Below are positions 18,019-28,624 of a stretch of 64,000 nt of DNA, piece after piece. Under the pieces are notes generated by a model, which had not been told where the DNA came from, ran no database searches, and saw only the letters and a list, made by a program, of their open reading frames with translations. A program made the position numbers and the translations under genes. Each line of letters opens with the position of its first letter. The first letter of the stretch is position 1. Source of the DNA: Natronosalvus vescus (GTDB taxonomy: Archaea > Halobacteriota > Halobacteria > Halobacteriales > Natrialbaceae); contig NZ_CP099546.1 of the NCBI RefSeq assembly GCF_023973145.1, forward strand, positions 1,860,001 through 1,924,000, read 5' to 3'.

Positions 18019-18102
18019 ACCTCCACTGAGGATCCGAGCCCTCTTGAAAGCTCGAGACGGTAATCCGTGTGTTTATCCACTCCCGGTTGAATGTTCGGAG
18101 TG

Positions 18103-19191
18103 ATGAAACGGCTCCACGCGCGATACCCGTTCCTCGAGGGGGCTCGCGAGGCCGTCGCCACCGAAGCGGTCGACCTGGCGACGGTCGTCGAGCAGGACGA
18201 GGCGGTCGTCGACCGCGCCCGTGAGCGGGTGCTCGCCGCCATCGAGGACGGCGACGTGGGCCAGCCGAGCCGGGATACCCGCATCGAGTTACTCTCCTAT
18301 CCGGTCGCGCGGGTACTCGTTTCGCTGGTCGCCGAACGGGTGTTGATCCGCAGGTACGCGCGGGCAGAGGCCGAGACGGCGTTCGACCGGTTCACGGCCG
18401 ACTTCACCGACACGACCGAACTCAAGAGCGTCGAGTCGACGGGCGTCTCCCTCGAAACCCTGCTCTCGGAGTTCGACCTCGAGAACGCGGTGCGTCCGGT
18501 CGAGGAGGAGGGATCGGCCGACTACCGGATCGACGTCGGCACCTACCTTCCGCTGGCGGGCGACCTCTGGGAGGACGAGTGGCGACTCGTCAATCGGGCG
18601 CTCGCCGACGGCGAGGTGCCGGTGACCGAAGCCGAACTCCTGACGCTCGTCCGGGAAGCCGTCCGCACCCGCGTCGAAGACGGCCTCCCGTTCGACGTCC
18701 CCGACCCGATCGCCACGGTGCTCGAGGACGACGCCGAGGAGATCCGGGAGGTACTGGCCGACCTGGATCTCACCCGCGAGATCGACACTGTCGTCCCCGA
18801 CCTGTTCCCGCCGTGTATGAAGGCGCTGCTCGACGACATTCAGAAGGGCGAGCATCTGCCCCACCACTCCCGGTTCGCAATCACGGCGTTTCTGACGAGC
18901 ATCGGGATGGACACCGACGAAATCGTCGACCTCTACCGCGTCAACTCGAGTTTCGGCGAGGAGATGACGCGCTATCAGACCGACCACATCCGCGGCGATA
19001 GCTCGCCGACGGAGTACTCGCCGCCGTCGTGTGCGACGATGCAGTCCTACGGCGACTGCGTGAACAAGGACGACCTCTGTGAGCGGATTCCACACCCGAT
19101 GGCCTATTACGAAAACCGTCTCGACGACGCGGACGAGGACGACCTCGAGGACTGGCGCGAGGGGCGGGCCGAGGCGTCCGAGAGCGACTGA
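18103..19191 (+). CDS. priL: DNA primase large subunit PriL
   Basis: 362 residues. Begins MKRLHARYPFLEGAREAV, the common start of haloarchaeal PriL; a TATA-like tttatc at about 18071 lies 30 bases before this ATG, which favours it over the ATG at 18091. Four conserved cysteines for the 4Fe-4S cluster can be seen in PPCMKALLDD, PSCATMQSYGDC and LCERIPHPM. PriL regulates and anchors the catalytic subunit PriS in primer synthesis; priS is not in this window. Confidence 0.94.
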   Translation: MKRLHARYPFLEGAREAVATEAVDLATVVEQDEAVVDRARERVLAAIEDGDVGQPSRDTRIELLSYPVARVLVSLVAERVLIRRYARAEAETAFDRFTADFTDTTELKSVESTGVSLETLLSEFDLENAVRPVEEEGSADYRIDVGTYLPLAGDLWEDEWRLVNRALADGEVPVTEAELLTLVREAVRTRVEDGLPFDVPDPIATVLEDDAEEIREVLADLDLTREIDTVVPDLFPPCMKALLDDIQKGEHLPHHSRFAITAFLTSIGMDTDEIVDLYRVNSSFGEEMTRYQTDHIRGDSSPTEYSPPSCATMQSYGDCVNKDDLCERIPHPMAYYENRLDDADEDDLEDWREGRAEASESD

Positions 19192-19203
19192 CCCGGTTCC
19201 CGC

Positions 19204-21222
19204 TCACCGGTCCGTGACGACGACCTGTTTGCCGGTCGTGACGTCGAATCTGGCGCCGCCAGTGGCGCTCTCACCGACCTCGATTCGCCAGCCGTGCACT
19301 TCGACGACGTCGCGTACGATCGACAGGCCGAAGCCCGTTCCGTCCTCGGTCGTCGTGTGTCCGCGCTCGAACACGAGCTCTCGAGCACCCGGCGGAATGC
19401 CGACGCCGTCGTCTTCGACGACGAACCCGCTGTAGGGGTCGTCTTTCGGATGTCGCACGCGAACCGTTACCGCCGCGTCGTTGTGCTCGGCGGCGTTGCG
19501 AAAGAGGTTCTCGAAGCAGTGGAGCAACTGGAATCGGTCGCCGACGACCGTCCACCCCGCCTCGAGGTCGCACTCGAGACCGGCGTCGCCCGTCGGGGTC
19601 GCGGCCCACGCCCGTTCGACGATCGCCCTCACGTCTACCGGCGTGGGCTCGTCGAGGGTCGTCCCGGTGCGAGCCATCGTCAGGAGGCTCGTGATCATCT
19701 TCTCCATTCGATCGTGGGCCTTCTCGAGCGCCCGAAAGTCGTCGTTGTCGGCGGTTTCTTCGGCGAGCTGTGCGTAGGTTCGAGCGAGGTGTAACGGCGT
19801 TCGCAGGTCGTGACTGAGGACGCCGGCGAACTCGTCTAGCCGCCGGTTGGTTCGCTCGAGTTCGCGCGCTCGTTCGTTCCGCTCGGTGACGTCCCGTGAG
19901 TTGATGACGATGCCGTCGACGATGTCGTTCTCCAGGAGATTCGCGGCGACGCCCTCGAGGACGACCCAGAAGCCGTCGCGGTGGCGAACCCGGTACTCGA
20001 AGCGTGGCTCGTCGCCCGGATGCTCGAGGAGGCGTTCGAACGCGTCGGTCGCATCCGGGCGGTCGTCGGCGTGGACGACCTCGAACAGCGACCGGCCCGT
20101 GAGTGCGTCCGGATTGTACCCGACGACCGTGCGCATCGAGGGACTGGCGTAGGTGATCGTTCCGTCCTCGTCGACGACGGTCACTACGTCGGAGACGTTC
20201 TCGATGAGCGCCTGAAAGCGTTTTTCGGCCCGGCGCTGCTCGGTGACGTCCCGGAGCATCAAGACCAGCCCGTCGGTTCGTTCGTCCCGCACCCGGGAGA
20301 CGCTCGCCGTGACGACCGCATCGTTTCTGGTGAGCGTCATCGTCTGGGCGTCACCCCACAGAAGGGGTCGGCACTCGGGCAACACGTCGTCGATCGAGTT
20401 TCCGACGACGTTCGCGTCGCCGAGGAAGGCTCGAGCGGCGGGGTTCAGGTCGACGATGCGCCGTTCGTCGTCGACGACGAGGTAGCCGTCGCGCATCCCC
20501 TCGATGACGCTGTCACGGGCGATGGGGACGAGGTCGAGCCAGCGGTAGCGATACAGTGCCAGGGCGATCAGCGCGCCGGTAGCGCCGAACCCCCACACGG
20601 AGTAGTTGATCGCCGTCAGTTCGGTGTGGGCGAAGACGTTTGTGACGCCCGGGATCAGTGGGGCCAACACGACGAGTCTCGCCTGTTTGTGGTAGACGCC
20701 GCTTCCCCTGGCGTCGACGTACTCGTGTGCGAACACGTAGATCCCTGCGCCCGAGAGCCCCCAGTTGTAGAGGACGTACAGCCAGTACACTGGGGTCTGG
20801 TAGGCCTCAATCGGGAGGAGCACCGTCGTGAACGTCGTTGGTTCGTGCATCAACCCGTGGGCGGGGTTCGTCCAGGTCAGGACGACCCAACCAGCAGTGA
20901 CGAGGTAGACGACCGCGAGCCGTCGCCGCTCGAGCCAGGGGGTGCGACCGGAGTACGCCATCGCGAAGTGGAACAGCCCGGTCGACATGACGACCGCGCC
21001 CGAGTCGACCGCTTTCGCGAGGACGAACCCGACGGTGGGGTCGGTTTCGACGAGGAGGAACCCCTGTGGAATCGTCCAGGCAGCGATTCCGCCGAGAAAA
21101 ATCGCCAGCGGAAGTACGTCCTCTCGTGGCCGGATTCGGGGGACGAGAACGGCGAGTACGAGATTCAACACGCCGATCGCGACGAGCGTCAGGGCGTGCA
21201 TCGTCGTGAATTCCGCCGCCAT
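19204..21222 (-). CDS. PAS-domain sensor histidine kinase with 7-helix N-terminus
   Basis: 672 residues. About seven hydrophobic helices occupy residues 1-225 (the his-kinase N-terminal 7TM domain). A PAS domain follows (SVIEGMRDGYLVVDDERRIV), then a second PAS with PAC (RFQALIENVSDVVTVVDEDG). The H-box is in GVLSHDLRTPL, the N-box in HCFENLFRNAAEHN, the G boxes in VVEDDGVGIPP and TGFGLSIVRD. A membrane sensor that autophosphorylates on His; no response regulator is adjacent. The ATG at 21222 is chosen over a TTG nine codons upstream. Confidence 0.92.
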   Translation of the reverse strand: MAAEFTTMHALTLVAIGVLNLVLAVLVPRIRPREDVLPLAIFLGGIAAWTIPQGFLLVETDPTVGFVLAKAVDSGAVVMSTGLFHFAMAYSGRTPWLERRRLAVVYLVTAGWVVLTWTNPAHGLMHEPTTFTTVLLPIEAYQTPVYWLYVLYNWGLSGAGIYVFAHEYVDARGSGVYHKQARLVVLAPLIPGVTNVFAHTELTAINYSVWGFGATGALIALALYRYRWLDLVPIARDSVIEGMRDGYLVVDDERRIVDLNPAARAFLGDANVVGNSIDDVLPECRPLLWGDAQTMTLTRNDAVVTASVSRVRDERTDGLVLMLRDVTEQRRAEKRFQALIENVSDVVTVVDEDGTITYASPSMRTVVGYNPDALTGRSLFEVVHADDRPDATDAFERLLEHPGDEPRFEYRVRHRDGFWVVLEGVAANLLENDIVDGIVINSRDVTERNERARELERTNRRLDEFAGVLSHDLRTPLHLARTYAQLAEETADNDDFRALEKAHDRMEKMITSLLTMARTGTTLDEPTPVDVRAIVERAWAATPTGDAGLECDLEAGWTVVGDRFQLLHCFENLFRNAAEHNDAAVTVRVRHPKDDPYSGFVVEDDGVGIPPGARELVFERGHTTTEDGTGFGLSIVRDVVEVHGWRIEVGESATGGARFDVTTGKQVVVTDR

Positions 21223-21407
21223 CCCTCTCGAATGGGACGGTAGTGTCAAATACGTTGTGCCGAGGTGGCGCCGATTCGATTGTCGGTTCGGACTCGAAAG
21301 CGTACGAATCCGGATCCGAACTACCGACCAGTGACGCCCCTCGAGGGGTCACTCCCGATCTCTCGAGGCGTTATCCCAAGACCGGCCACGTACTTTGCCG
21401 TGACGAT

Positions 21408-21662
21408 TCAGGCCGCGTTTTCGGAACCGTCCTCAGTCTCGAGGCCGTCTTCCGGGGCGTTCGTCAGGTACGCGAGGACGATGCCGACGACGAACATGAG
21501 GACGACGAAGCCGATGACGGCACCGACGAGCGCCTGTCCCCCTTCGGCCGTGAGATCCCCGTTGGTCGCGTACCTCTCGCCGATGGTCATCATCGCCCCG
21601 ATCATGAGGGCGACGACCGGGATGGCGATCGCGATTTCGATGAGCCGCTCGCGCTCGAGCAT
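21408..21662 (-). CDS. small two-helix membrane protein
   Basis: 84 residues from the ATG at 21662. Helices at about 8-27 (LIEIAIAIPVVALMIGAMMT) and 44-67, with an acidic C-terminal tail. No known motif; composition and codon use are typical of its neighbours, so it is likely a real haloarchaeal membrane protein. It lies between the kinase and the Sec61-beta gene, divergent from the latter. Confidence 0.65.
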   Translation of the reverse strand: MLERERLIEIAIAIPVVALMIGAMMTIGERYATNGDLTAEGGQALVGAVIGFVVLMFVVGIVLAYLTNAPEDGLETEDGSENAA

Positions 21663-21811
21663 GATACCCAGGCTTTCGTGGCACCGGGCAAAAGCGCTTC
21701 GAAGGGCTGCTGAACGGGTGTCGGTGGTGGCTGGGGTCTCGAGGATGGGCGATGTCGGGTAGGGCGCAATCGGGTCGAAAGATTTAGTGCCGCCCCCACA
21801 CAACGACGGGT

Positions 21812-21973
21812 ATGGACAGAGGACAGAACACGGGCGGATTGATGTCCAGTGCCGGACTCGTCCGGTACTTCGACTCCGAGGACTCGAACGCCATCCGTAT
21901 CGATCCCAAAACGGTCATCGCGTTCGGCGTCTTGCTCGGCGTGCTGGTACAGCTCCTGACGTTCGTCGCGTAA
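21812..21973 (+). CDS. secG: preprotein translocase subunit Sec61-beta
   Basis: 53 residues with a single C-terminal transmembrane helix. The cytosolic part ([21 protein letters not shown]) and the helix entry [17 protein letters not shown] are those of archaeal Sec61-beta, the small tail-anchored subunit of the SecYE-beta channel. The stand-alone position is usual for this gene. Confidence 0.92.
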   Translation: MDRGQNTGGLMSSAGLVRYFDSEDSNAIRIDPKTVIAFGVLLGVLVQLLTFVA

Positions 21974-22055
21974 GGCATCACCCGTTCGATTTCTCGCGGC
22001 GACTCCTTCGAGGAGCGACGGCATTCTGACTCGAGCACCGGGAGTCGAACACGGA

Positions 22056-22095
22056 TATCGAACGATGTCGAGCACCGGGTATCGAACGATGTCGA
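22056..22095. repeat. short direct repeat
   Basis: tatcgaacgatgtcga occurs at 22056-22071 and again at 22080-22095 (24-base period); cgagcaccggg also recurs just upstream. It fills the non-coding region between secG and pdxT. Probably simple duplication. Confidence 0.5.
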
Positions 22096-22217
22096 ACGAG
22101 AGAGCGTGACGACTCGTCGTCGATGCGTCTCACGTCGCGTCTCATCGTGATCGGATCCTCTCGCCGCTCCCATCCTATGGCGCGGCACTTTTCTACGTCC
22201 CCAGCCTCTGCTCGGCT

Positions 22218-22796
22218 ATGTCACTGGTTGCCGGGGTCATCGGGGTTCAGGGAAACGTCAGCGAGCACCGCGACGCCATCGAACGGGCGTGCACCGCTCG
22301 CGGGGATGACGTCGTCGTCCACGAAATCCGAACGGCCGGAGTCGTCCCCGACTGTGATCTGCTCGCGATGCCAGGCGGGGAGTCGACGACCATTTCACGG
22401 CTCATCCATCGCGAGGGGATCGACAGGGAGATTATCGATCACGTCGAGGCCGGGAAGCCGCTGCTCGCGACCTGTGCGGGGCTGATCGTCGCCGCCAGCG
22501 ACGCTCAGGACGACCGTGTCGAGACGCTCAACGTCGTCGACGTTCACGTCGAACGCAACGCATTCGGGCGGCAGAAGGACAGCTTCGAGGCCCCACTCGA
22601 GATTTCGGGCCTCGAGGATCCGTTCCACGCAGTGTTCATTCGCGCGCCACTAATCGATCAGGTTGGGGACGTCGAGGTGCTCGCGACCTGGGATGGCCGT
22701 CCGGTCGCCGTCCGGGACGGGCCGGTCGTGGCGACGTCGTTTCACCCCGAGTTGACGGACGACGACCGGATTCACGCGCTAGCGTTTTTCGAGTGA
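22218..22796 (+). CDS. pdxT: pyridoxal 5'-phosphate synthase glutaminase subunit PdxT
   Basis: 192 residues, class I glutamine amidotransferase. The family GGES motif is at 53-56 (MPGGESTT), the nucleophile is C86 in ATCAGLIV, and the His/Glu partners are H176 and E178 (SFHPE). It releases ammonia from glutamine for PdxS, the synthase that builds PLP; pdxS is not adjacent. PLP is the cofactor of SufS elsewhere in the window. Confidence 0.95.
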   Translation: MSLVAGVIGVQGNVSEHRDAIERACTARGDDVVVHEIRTAGVVPDCDLLAMPGGESTTISRLIHREGIDREIIDHVEAGKPLLATCAGLIVAASDAQDDRVETLNVVDVHVERNAFGRQKDSFEAPLEISGLEDPFHAVFIRAPLIDQVGDVEVLATWDGRPVAVRDGPVVATSFHPELTDDDRIHALAFFE

Positions 22797-22912
22797 CCTG
22801 TCGATCGAGCGAACTGGAATTGACGACCGCGACCGACGACCGACGAGGGATCGACCGCCCACCCGCGCGCTCGAGGCAACCACTTTTCTCGCCGGCCGTC
22901 GTGAGGTGGCGT

Positions 22913-23380
22913 ATGAAGGCATCGATAGACGCGGTTCGCGTCGCTGGAACACCACAGGGGCCGGTGCCGGTCGTCGTACTCGCCGTGGAGGGGGAGAGCG
23001 ACGTGGTACCGATCTTCATCGGCTTCGAGGAAGCGACCAGCATCGCTCGCGGCCTCGAGGCCGAGGACATCGGGCGGCCGCTGACCCACGACCTGTTGCT
23101 CGACGTGATGGAGGAGCTGGGCGGGCGAATCGAGCGGGTCGTCGTCAGCGAGATTACCGAACGCGACGACGGGCAAGGTGGTACCTACATCGCGGACTTG
23201 CACGTCCAGACGCCCAGAGACACGGTTGTGGTCGATGCCAGACCCAGCGACTCGCTGGCGCTCGCCGCACGGACGAACGTCCCAATCGAGATCACTGAAG
23301 ACGTGTTCGAATCCGGCCGAGACGACAGGGAGAAGTTCGAGGAGTTACAAGACGTGCGTGAGATGCCTGGTGACTTCTAG
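22913..23380 (+). CDS. bifunctional nuclease family protein (DUF151)
   Basis: 155 residues. MKASIDAVRVAGTPQGPVPVV, PIFIGFEEATSIARGLE, RPLTHDLLLDVME and DARPSDSLALAARTNVPI are the hallmark blocks of the DUF151/BFN family, first described in plants as having DNase and RNase activity. The ATG at 22913 gives the standard start. hisE begins one base after its stop, so the two are probably co-transcribed. Confidence 0.93.
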   Translation: MKASIDAVRVAGTPQGPVPVVVLAVEGESDVVPIFIGFEEATSIARGLEAEDIGRPLTHDLLLDVMEELGGRIERVVVSEITERDDGQGGTYIADLHVQTPRDTVVVDARPSDSLALAARTNVPIEITEDVFESGRDDREKFEELQDVREMPGDF

Positions 23381-23381
23381 G

Positions 23382-23666
23382 ATGGACGGGACGCTTGCGG
23401 AGTTGTTTGCCGTAATTGAAGAGCGAAAAGCGACGCTGCCGGAGGATTCCTACACCGCCTCGCTGTTCACCCACGAGAAAGGCGAGAACGCGGTACTCGA
23501 GAAACTCGGCGAGGAGACGACCGAACTCGTCCTGGCGGCGAAAGACGACGACACCGACGAGATTGCCTACGAGGCAGCCGACATCGTCTATCACCTGCTC
23601 GTGTTGCTCGCGATGAAGGACATGGAACTCGCGGATCTCGAGGCGGAACTCGAGGCTCGACGATAG
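23382..23666 (+). CDS. hisE: phosphoribosyl-ATP diphosphatase HisE
   Basis: 94 residues, the all-alpha MazG-like fold. ENAVLEKLGEETTELVLAAK and the metal-binding EIAYEAADIVYHLLVLL are diagnostic. It hydrolyses phosphoribosyl-ATP to phosphoribosyl-AMP in histidine synthesis. Not fused to HisI and not near other his genes, as is common in haloarchaea. Starts one base behind the DUF151 gene. Confidence 0.95.
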   Translation: MDGTLAELFAVIEERKATLPEDSYTASLFTHEKGENAVLEKLGEETTELVLAAKDDDTDEIAYEAADIVYHLLVLLAMKDMELADLEAELEARR

Positions 23667-23980
23667 TACCGATAGTTGAGTGTTCCCGGAGGCACTTCCT
23701 CTGTTCTCGGCCGTTGATCGATCGGCGTTCCCGTTCTACTTGTTGTAGATGACGGCCTGCGGTAGATGACGGCTTGGATCACACGCATTCGATGGAGTGC
23801 GATACTCGACAACGGGAACGAAAAACGGGAACCGAACGCAACGGCTCACTCGAGTGACTGTAAATCGGTTCAATCCAAGGAACGATCGGTAGGGTCGTGT
23901 GAAAACGAATCGATCAGCGATCGGTCAAACGCGGTTCCGCGATGAGTCGGGTATGGAGCGGTGTGGCTTCCGGACGAGGC
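23667..23980. other. intergenic region between hisE and the thermosome
   Basis: 314 bases between convergent genes with no gene I can support. It contains a 17-base-period direct repeat of gtagatgacggc (23745 and 23762) and an inverted pair cgttcccg / cgggaacg around 23727-23819, which could act as terminators. Confidence 0.35.
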
Positions 23981-25645
<1,665 letters not shown>

Positions 25646-25670
25646 AGTCGGTCGAATCATTGTTTGGCCT

Positions 25671-25680
25671 TCTATAAAAA
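25671..25680 (-). promoter_or_regulatory. TATA box of the thermosome gene
   Basis: tctataaaaa on the plus strand reads TTTTTATAGA on the gene strand, 26-35 bases before the ATG at 25645. A textbook haloarchaeal TATA element; the transcript would be leaderless or nearly so. Confidence 0.6.
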
Positions 25681-26018
25681 GATATTGTTTTCACGGAGGT
25701 TCGAGCACCGTTCGACTCGCCATTCCCTGTGAGGAAACCTCTGGAAGGCGGTGGGGTAGCTCGCCTTCTATGTGATTCGATACCATTCGACTTATGTGGG
25801 GTTGATATGGGTTGTTCTCCACTTTTTAAATACTGGCTTCCGCTGGTGGTTCGCCGAGCGAACGGGTCAAACGAGGTGTCGACCCCGTCCAACACCGCTG
25901 AACCAATCGTTCGACGGCTCGAGACCCAGCCGACCGTCGAAGCACCATGTGCCGAACGTCGTGGACTCTCTCGTGACGAATCTCATCTGCCGACGAGTCG
26001 TCCAGAAGCAACAGCCAG
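25681..26018. other. intergenic region upstream of the thermosome
   Basis: About 340 bases without a supportable gene. It carries the rest of the thermosome promoter region and an isolated AT run (ctttttaaatac near 25822) that could be a second TATA element or a terminator tail for the minus-strand gene that ends at 26019-side. Heat-shock control sites are expected here but none can be named by eye. Confidence 0.3.
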
Positions 26019-26849
26019 TTAGCGTCGACGCCGGTTCGAGGTGCGGACACGAAAGAGCAGCCCAGATCCGAGGAGTCCGACAACCCCAACGAGTGGGCCG
26101 AATCCCGGGATCGAGTCCGCATCGTCTGTCGACGGTTCCTCGCTGTCACCGCTCCCGCGGTTCTCGCTTCTGTTTTCGTCGTCCGTCCCCGTGCCACCAT
26201 CCTCGCCATTTCCTGATCCGCTCGAGTCGTCCGGTTCGTCCTCGTCATTTGACCCCGTATTGGCGTCCTCTTCGACCTCGTCATCGGGATCTCGCCACTG
26301 GACGTAGATCGGCACCGTCATCTCGAACGTCCGTTCCTCGAGTACGTACGTCGCGTCGACGGCGGCCGGCGTCACGGCGGCGAGATCGTCCTGGTCAATC
26401 GAATCGTCGCGAACCGTGACGATCGCGGCGCGGTCTCGATCCGGAACCCGACCCGTGATCCCGTAGCCAACCCCGTCGATCCCGTCACCGAGTTCGTCGG
26501 CAAGGTGGTCGGCAGCGACCTCGGCCGCCGCCGGAAGACAGCGGGTTTCGCCCCACCGTTCCCACGACGAGGTGGCAAATTGGGATGGCTGACGCTCGCC
26601 GTCTTCGTCGCTCGAACCCCACGCCGCGACGTACCGCACCTCGTCGTCGTCCTCGAGGTACTCGACGTGTTCGTTGTCTTCGACGAGGCGTACCTCGAGG
26701 TCGATCTCGAGTTCGCCGCGAACGGGCCCCGTCGCGTGGACGGTCTGGTACGCGTCGTCGTGATTGGCCGCTGCGACGGAGTGGCTGGTCGGGGCGGCGA
26801 TTCCGACCACAGCGATCCCGGCTGCTGTGAGGTACGAACGACGGTTCAT
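26019..26849 (-). CDS. exported surface protein with PGF-CTERM-like anchor
   Basis: 276 residues from the ATG at 26849. An N-terminal signal peptide (MNRRSYLTAAGIAVVGIAAP, with a twin arginine) leads to an acidic extracellular domain of about 170 residues with no known motif. Then comes a long Asp/Glu/Ser/Gly/Asn linker (about 205-248) and a C-terminal IPGFGPLVGVVGLLGSGLLF followed by arginines: the PGF-CTERM arrangement, recognised by archaeosortase A, which swaps the helix for a lipid anchor. Likely cell-surface; function unknown. Confidence 0.75.
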   Translation of the reverse strand: MNRRSYLTAAGIAVVGIAAPTSHSVAAANHDDAYQTVHATGPVRGELEIDLEVRLVEDNEHVEYLEDDDEVRYVAAWGSSDEDGERQPSQFATSSWERWGETRCLPAAAEVAADHLADELGDGIDGVGYGITGRVPDRDRAAIVTVRDDSIDQDDLAAVTPAAVDATYVLEERTFEMTVPIYVQWRDPDDEVEEDANTGSNDEDEPDDSSGSGNGEDGGTGTDDENRSENRGSGDSEEPSTDDADSIPGFGPLVGVVGLLGSGLLFRVRTSNRRRR

Positions 26850-26938
26850 ACGCTTCGTGGGTCGAGATCGAGTAAATTCTTTCTGCAAACTGAAATCATC
26901 GTTTTACCATCCATTGGCACTCGACGCTCATCGAGCAT

Positions 26939-27313
26939 TCATTCGCGACGGCTCTCGAACGCGAGGGTGCCGGCTGTGAGTACGCCAACGAGTATCGGAA
27001 CGAGCACCATCCCCAGCAGCACGTACTGAAGGACGCTACCGGCCTGGCTCGGCGAGATCGGCCATTCTCGATCGAGAGCGAAGTACGGAATCGCGGTGGC
27101 TAGCAACAGGAACGACCCGAGAACGAACAGCGTGAGTGATGCGACGCCGGCTTTCGTCACGGTTGCCGGCCAGGAGACGGTCGACTCGTCGTCGTATCTG
27201 TGTGACCGACGCTCGAGGGAACGTTCGGCCACTGACGTCGCATACAGCGAGCAGGCACCCAGGAGACACGCCAGTGCCACCACGAACGGGACGTCGGCGA
27301 TCGGATCGGACAC
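26939..27313 (-). CDS. membrane protein, possibly N-terminally frameshifted
   Basis: 124 residues from a GTG at 27313 (MSDPIADVPFVVALACLLGA as written). Three hydrophobic helices are visible (about 7-27, 46-70, 86-114). Just upstream, another frame encodes a run that reads like the missing first helix (VTAVLLGTAAV), and a one-base insertion near 27352 would join it to SLGLWRLALHRSV in this frame. A minus-strand TATA-like ttttata near 27450 fits the longer form. Function unknown. It could be intact from the GTG, or a recent pseudogene, or carry a sequence error. Confidence 0.5.
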   Translation of the reverse strand: MSDPIADVPFVVALACLLGACSLYATSVAERSLERRSHRYDDESTVSWPATVTKAGVASLTLFVLGSFLLLATAIPYFALDREWPISPSQAGSVLQYVLLGMVLVPILVGVLTAGTLAFESRRE

Positions 27314-27537
27314 GGAACGGTGCAGCGCCAGCCGCCACAGTCCAAGCGAACCGCAGCGGTTCCGAGCAGGACAGCGGTCACTGGTCGCGTGAACCGTCCG
27401 TGTACTCGCTCCAGGGTCGCTATCAGTTCCGGACGTCGCGCCGATACTATAAAATGTGTAGCAAGACCCCACCCTGCACGCACGGTACGCCTTCCAACCA
27501 CCTACCTGCCCTGCACGCTCGGCACCCCTCCAATCGG

Positions 27538-28302
27538 TCACCCCTCGAGCGGTTCCACCAGCGAGGGCTCGTCGACCGACGGGCTGTTCACGGCCGCCGA
27601 CACCGGATACGCCCGCATCTCCTCGGCCGGGTACGGCTCGAGCAACCCCGCCGGATCGTCGGCCGTTAGCCACTCCCGTTCGTGAGCCGGCTCGAGGATC
27701 GCCGCCATCCGGTTGTGGAGGTCGTCGACCACCGCGTTCGGCTCGGTGGTCACGACGGTGAACGTCTCGATGACGTCGGGTTCTGGGTCGTCCGCGGCAT
27801 CGCTCGTCCCGCCGCCGAACGACTCGAGGCCGGTCTGGGTCGTCTCCCGCTCGGGTTTCCACCGTTCCCACAGGCCGGCCATCGCGAACGGACGGTCGTC
27901 CGCGAACGCGACCCTGTATGGTTGTTTCCCCGCGTCCGTTTCGACCCACTCGTAGAAGCCGTTGGCCGGTACCAGACAGCGTCCTGAAGCGAGCCGTCTG
28001 GCTCCGCTTCCGGACGATTCGTCTCCCGCTTTGAGTGCGTACGCTGTCCGGAAACTCCGCTTCTCGGCCACCGTCTCCGCCCGCGCGTTGATGATCCCGG
28101 AGGTCTCCTCGTCGGCCCAGGCGGGCCGCAGCCCCCACTCGAGTCGCTGGAACGCGCCCGGTTCGTCGTGGGTGATTACGGGCAGGCGCTGGCCGGGCGA
28201 CACGTTGTATCGCGGCTCGAACGAGTCGTCGTCCGGGAACCTGGCGTCGAAGCATTCCTCGAGGTTGCCCCGCTCGAGAAACAGGGTGTACCGTCCACAC
28301 AT
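27538..28302 (-). CDS. SOS response-associated peptidase (SRAP/HMCES/YedK family)
   Basis: 254 residues starting MCGRYTLF: after removal of Met the catalytic Cys2 is N-terminal and forms the thiazolidine crosslink to abasic sites. Other conserved blocks: PRYNVSPGQRLPVI, LEWGLRPAW, INARAETVAEKRSFR, RCLVPANGFYEW and the histidine-containing HNRMAAILEP. Protects abasic sites in single-stranded DNA. A Gly/Ala/Asp/Ser-rich insert lies around residues 160-180. Start fixed by the Cys2 requirement. Confidence 0.95.
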   Translation of the reverse strand: MCGRYTLFLERGNLEECFDARFPDDDSFEPRYNVSPGQRLPVITHDEPGAFQRLEWGLRPAWADEETSGIINARAETVAEKRSFRTAYALKAGDESSGSGARRLASGRCLVPANGFYEWVETDAGKQPYRVAFADDRPFAMAGLWERWKPERETTQTGLESFGGGTSDAADDPEPDVIETFTVVTTEPNAVVDDLHNRMAAILEPAHEREWLTADDPAGLLEPYPAEEMRAYPVSAAVNSPSVDEPSLVEPLEG

Positions 28303-28498
28303 ACGTGAGCCGATGCGGGCCGTCACCAAACCGATGTCGCCTGCGTGGAACTGCGAGACGGCGAGGCCTGAAAACCGTCGACCGCAGCTGCCGAACGATC
28401 GACGTAACCCATCGAAAAACACCGTAATTACCCCTTACCGCTCCGTTTTTGGGAGTAGTCGGGTCGTACTGATAGGGGTCGCTGTGGCCGAACGTGGT

Positions 28499-28624
28499 AT
28501 GTCATCCGATTCCGGACGCGCCTACGAGGCACTGTTCACCAAAGACGGGCAACTCGAGATCCGGGAACACGACCAACCCGAGCGCTGGATCGCGACGGAT
28601 TCGCCGGTGGAGTGTCACCGCTAG
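28499..28624 (+). CDS. 41-residue acidic haloarchaeal protein
   Basis: ATG at 28499, stop at 28622-28624, overlapping the stop of the convergent MFS gene by four bases. Codon use and composition (EALFTKDGQLEIREHDQP, then RWIATDSPVE) look coding. Similar tiny proteins of about 40 residues with a W-I-x-[ST]-D motif are common in haloarchaea; I believe this is one of them, function unknown. Confidence 0.6.
   Translation: MSSDSGRAYEALFTKDGQLEIREHDQPERWIATDSPVECHR

Noticed and set aside
26939-28300. Very long open frame on the minus strand (about 450 codons) running through the SRAP gene
   Set aside because: Only its last 124 codons look like a protein; the rest is the shifted frame of the SRAP gene and is Arg/Gly-rich, typical of GC-rich shadow frames.
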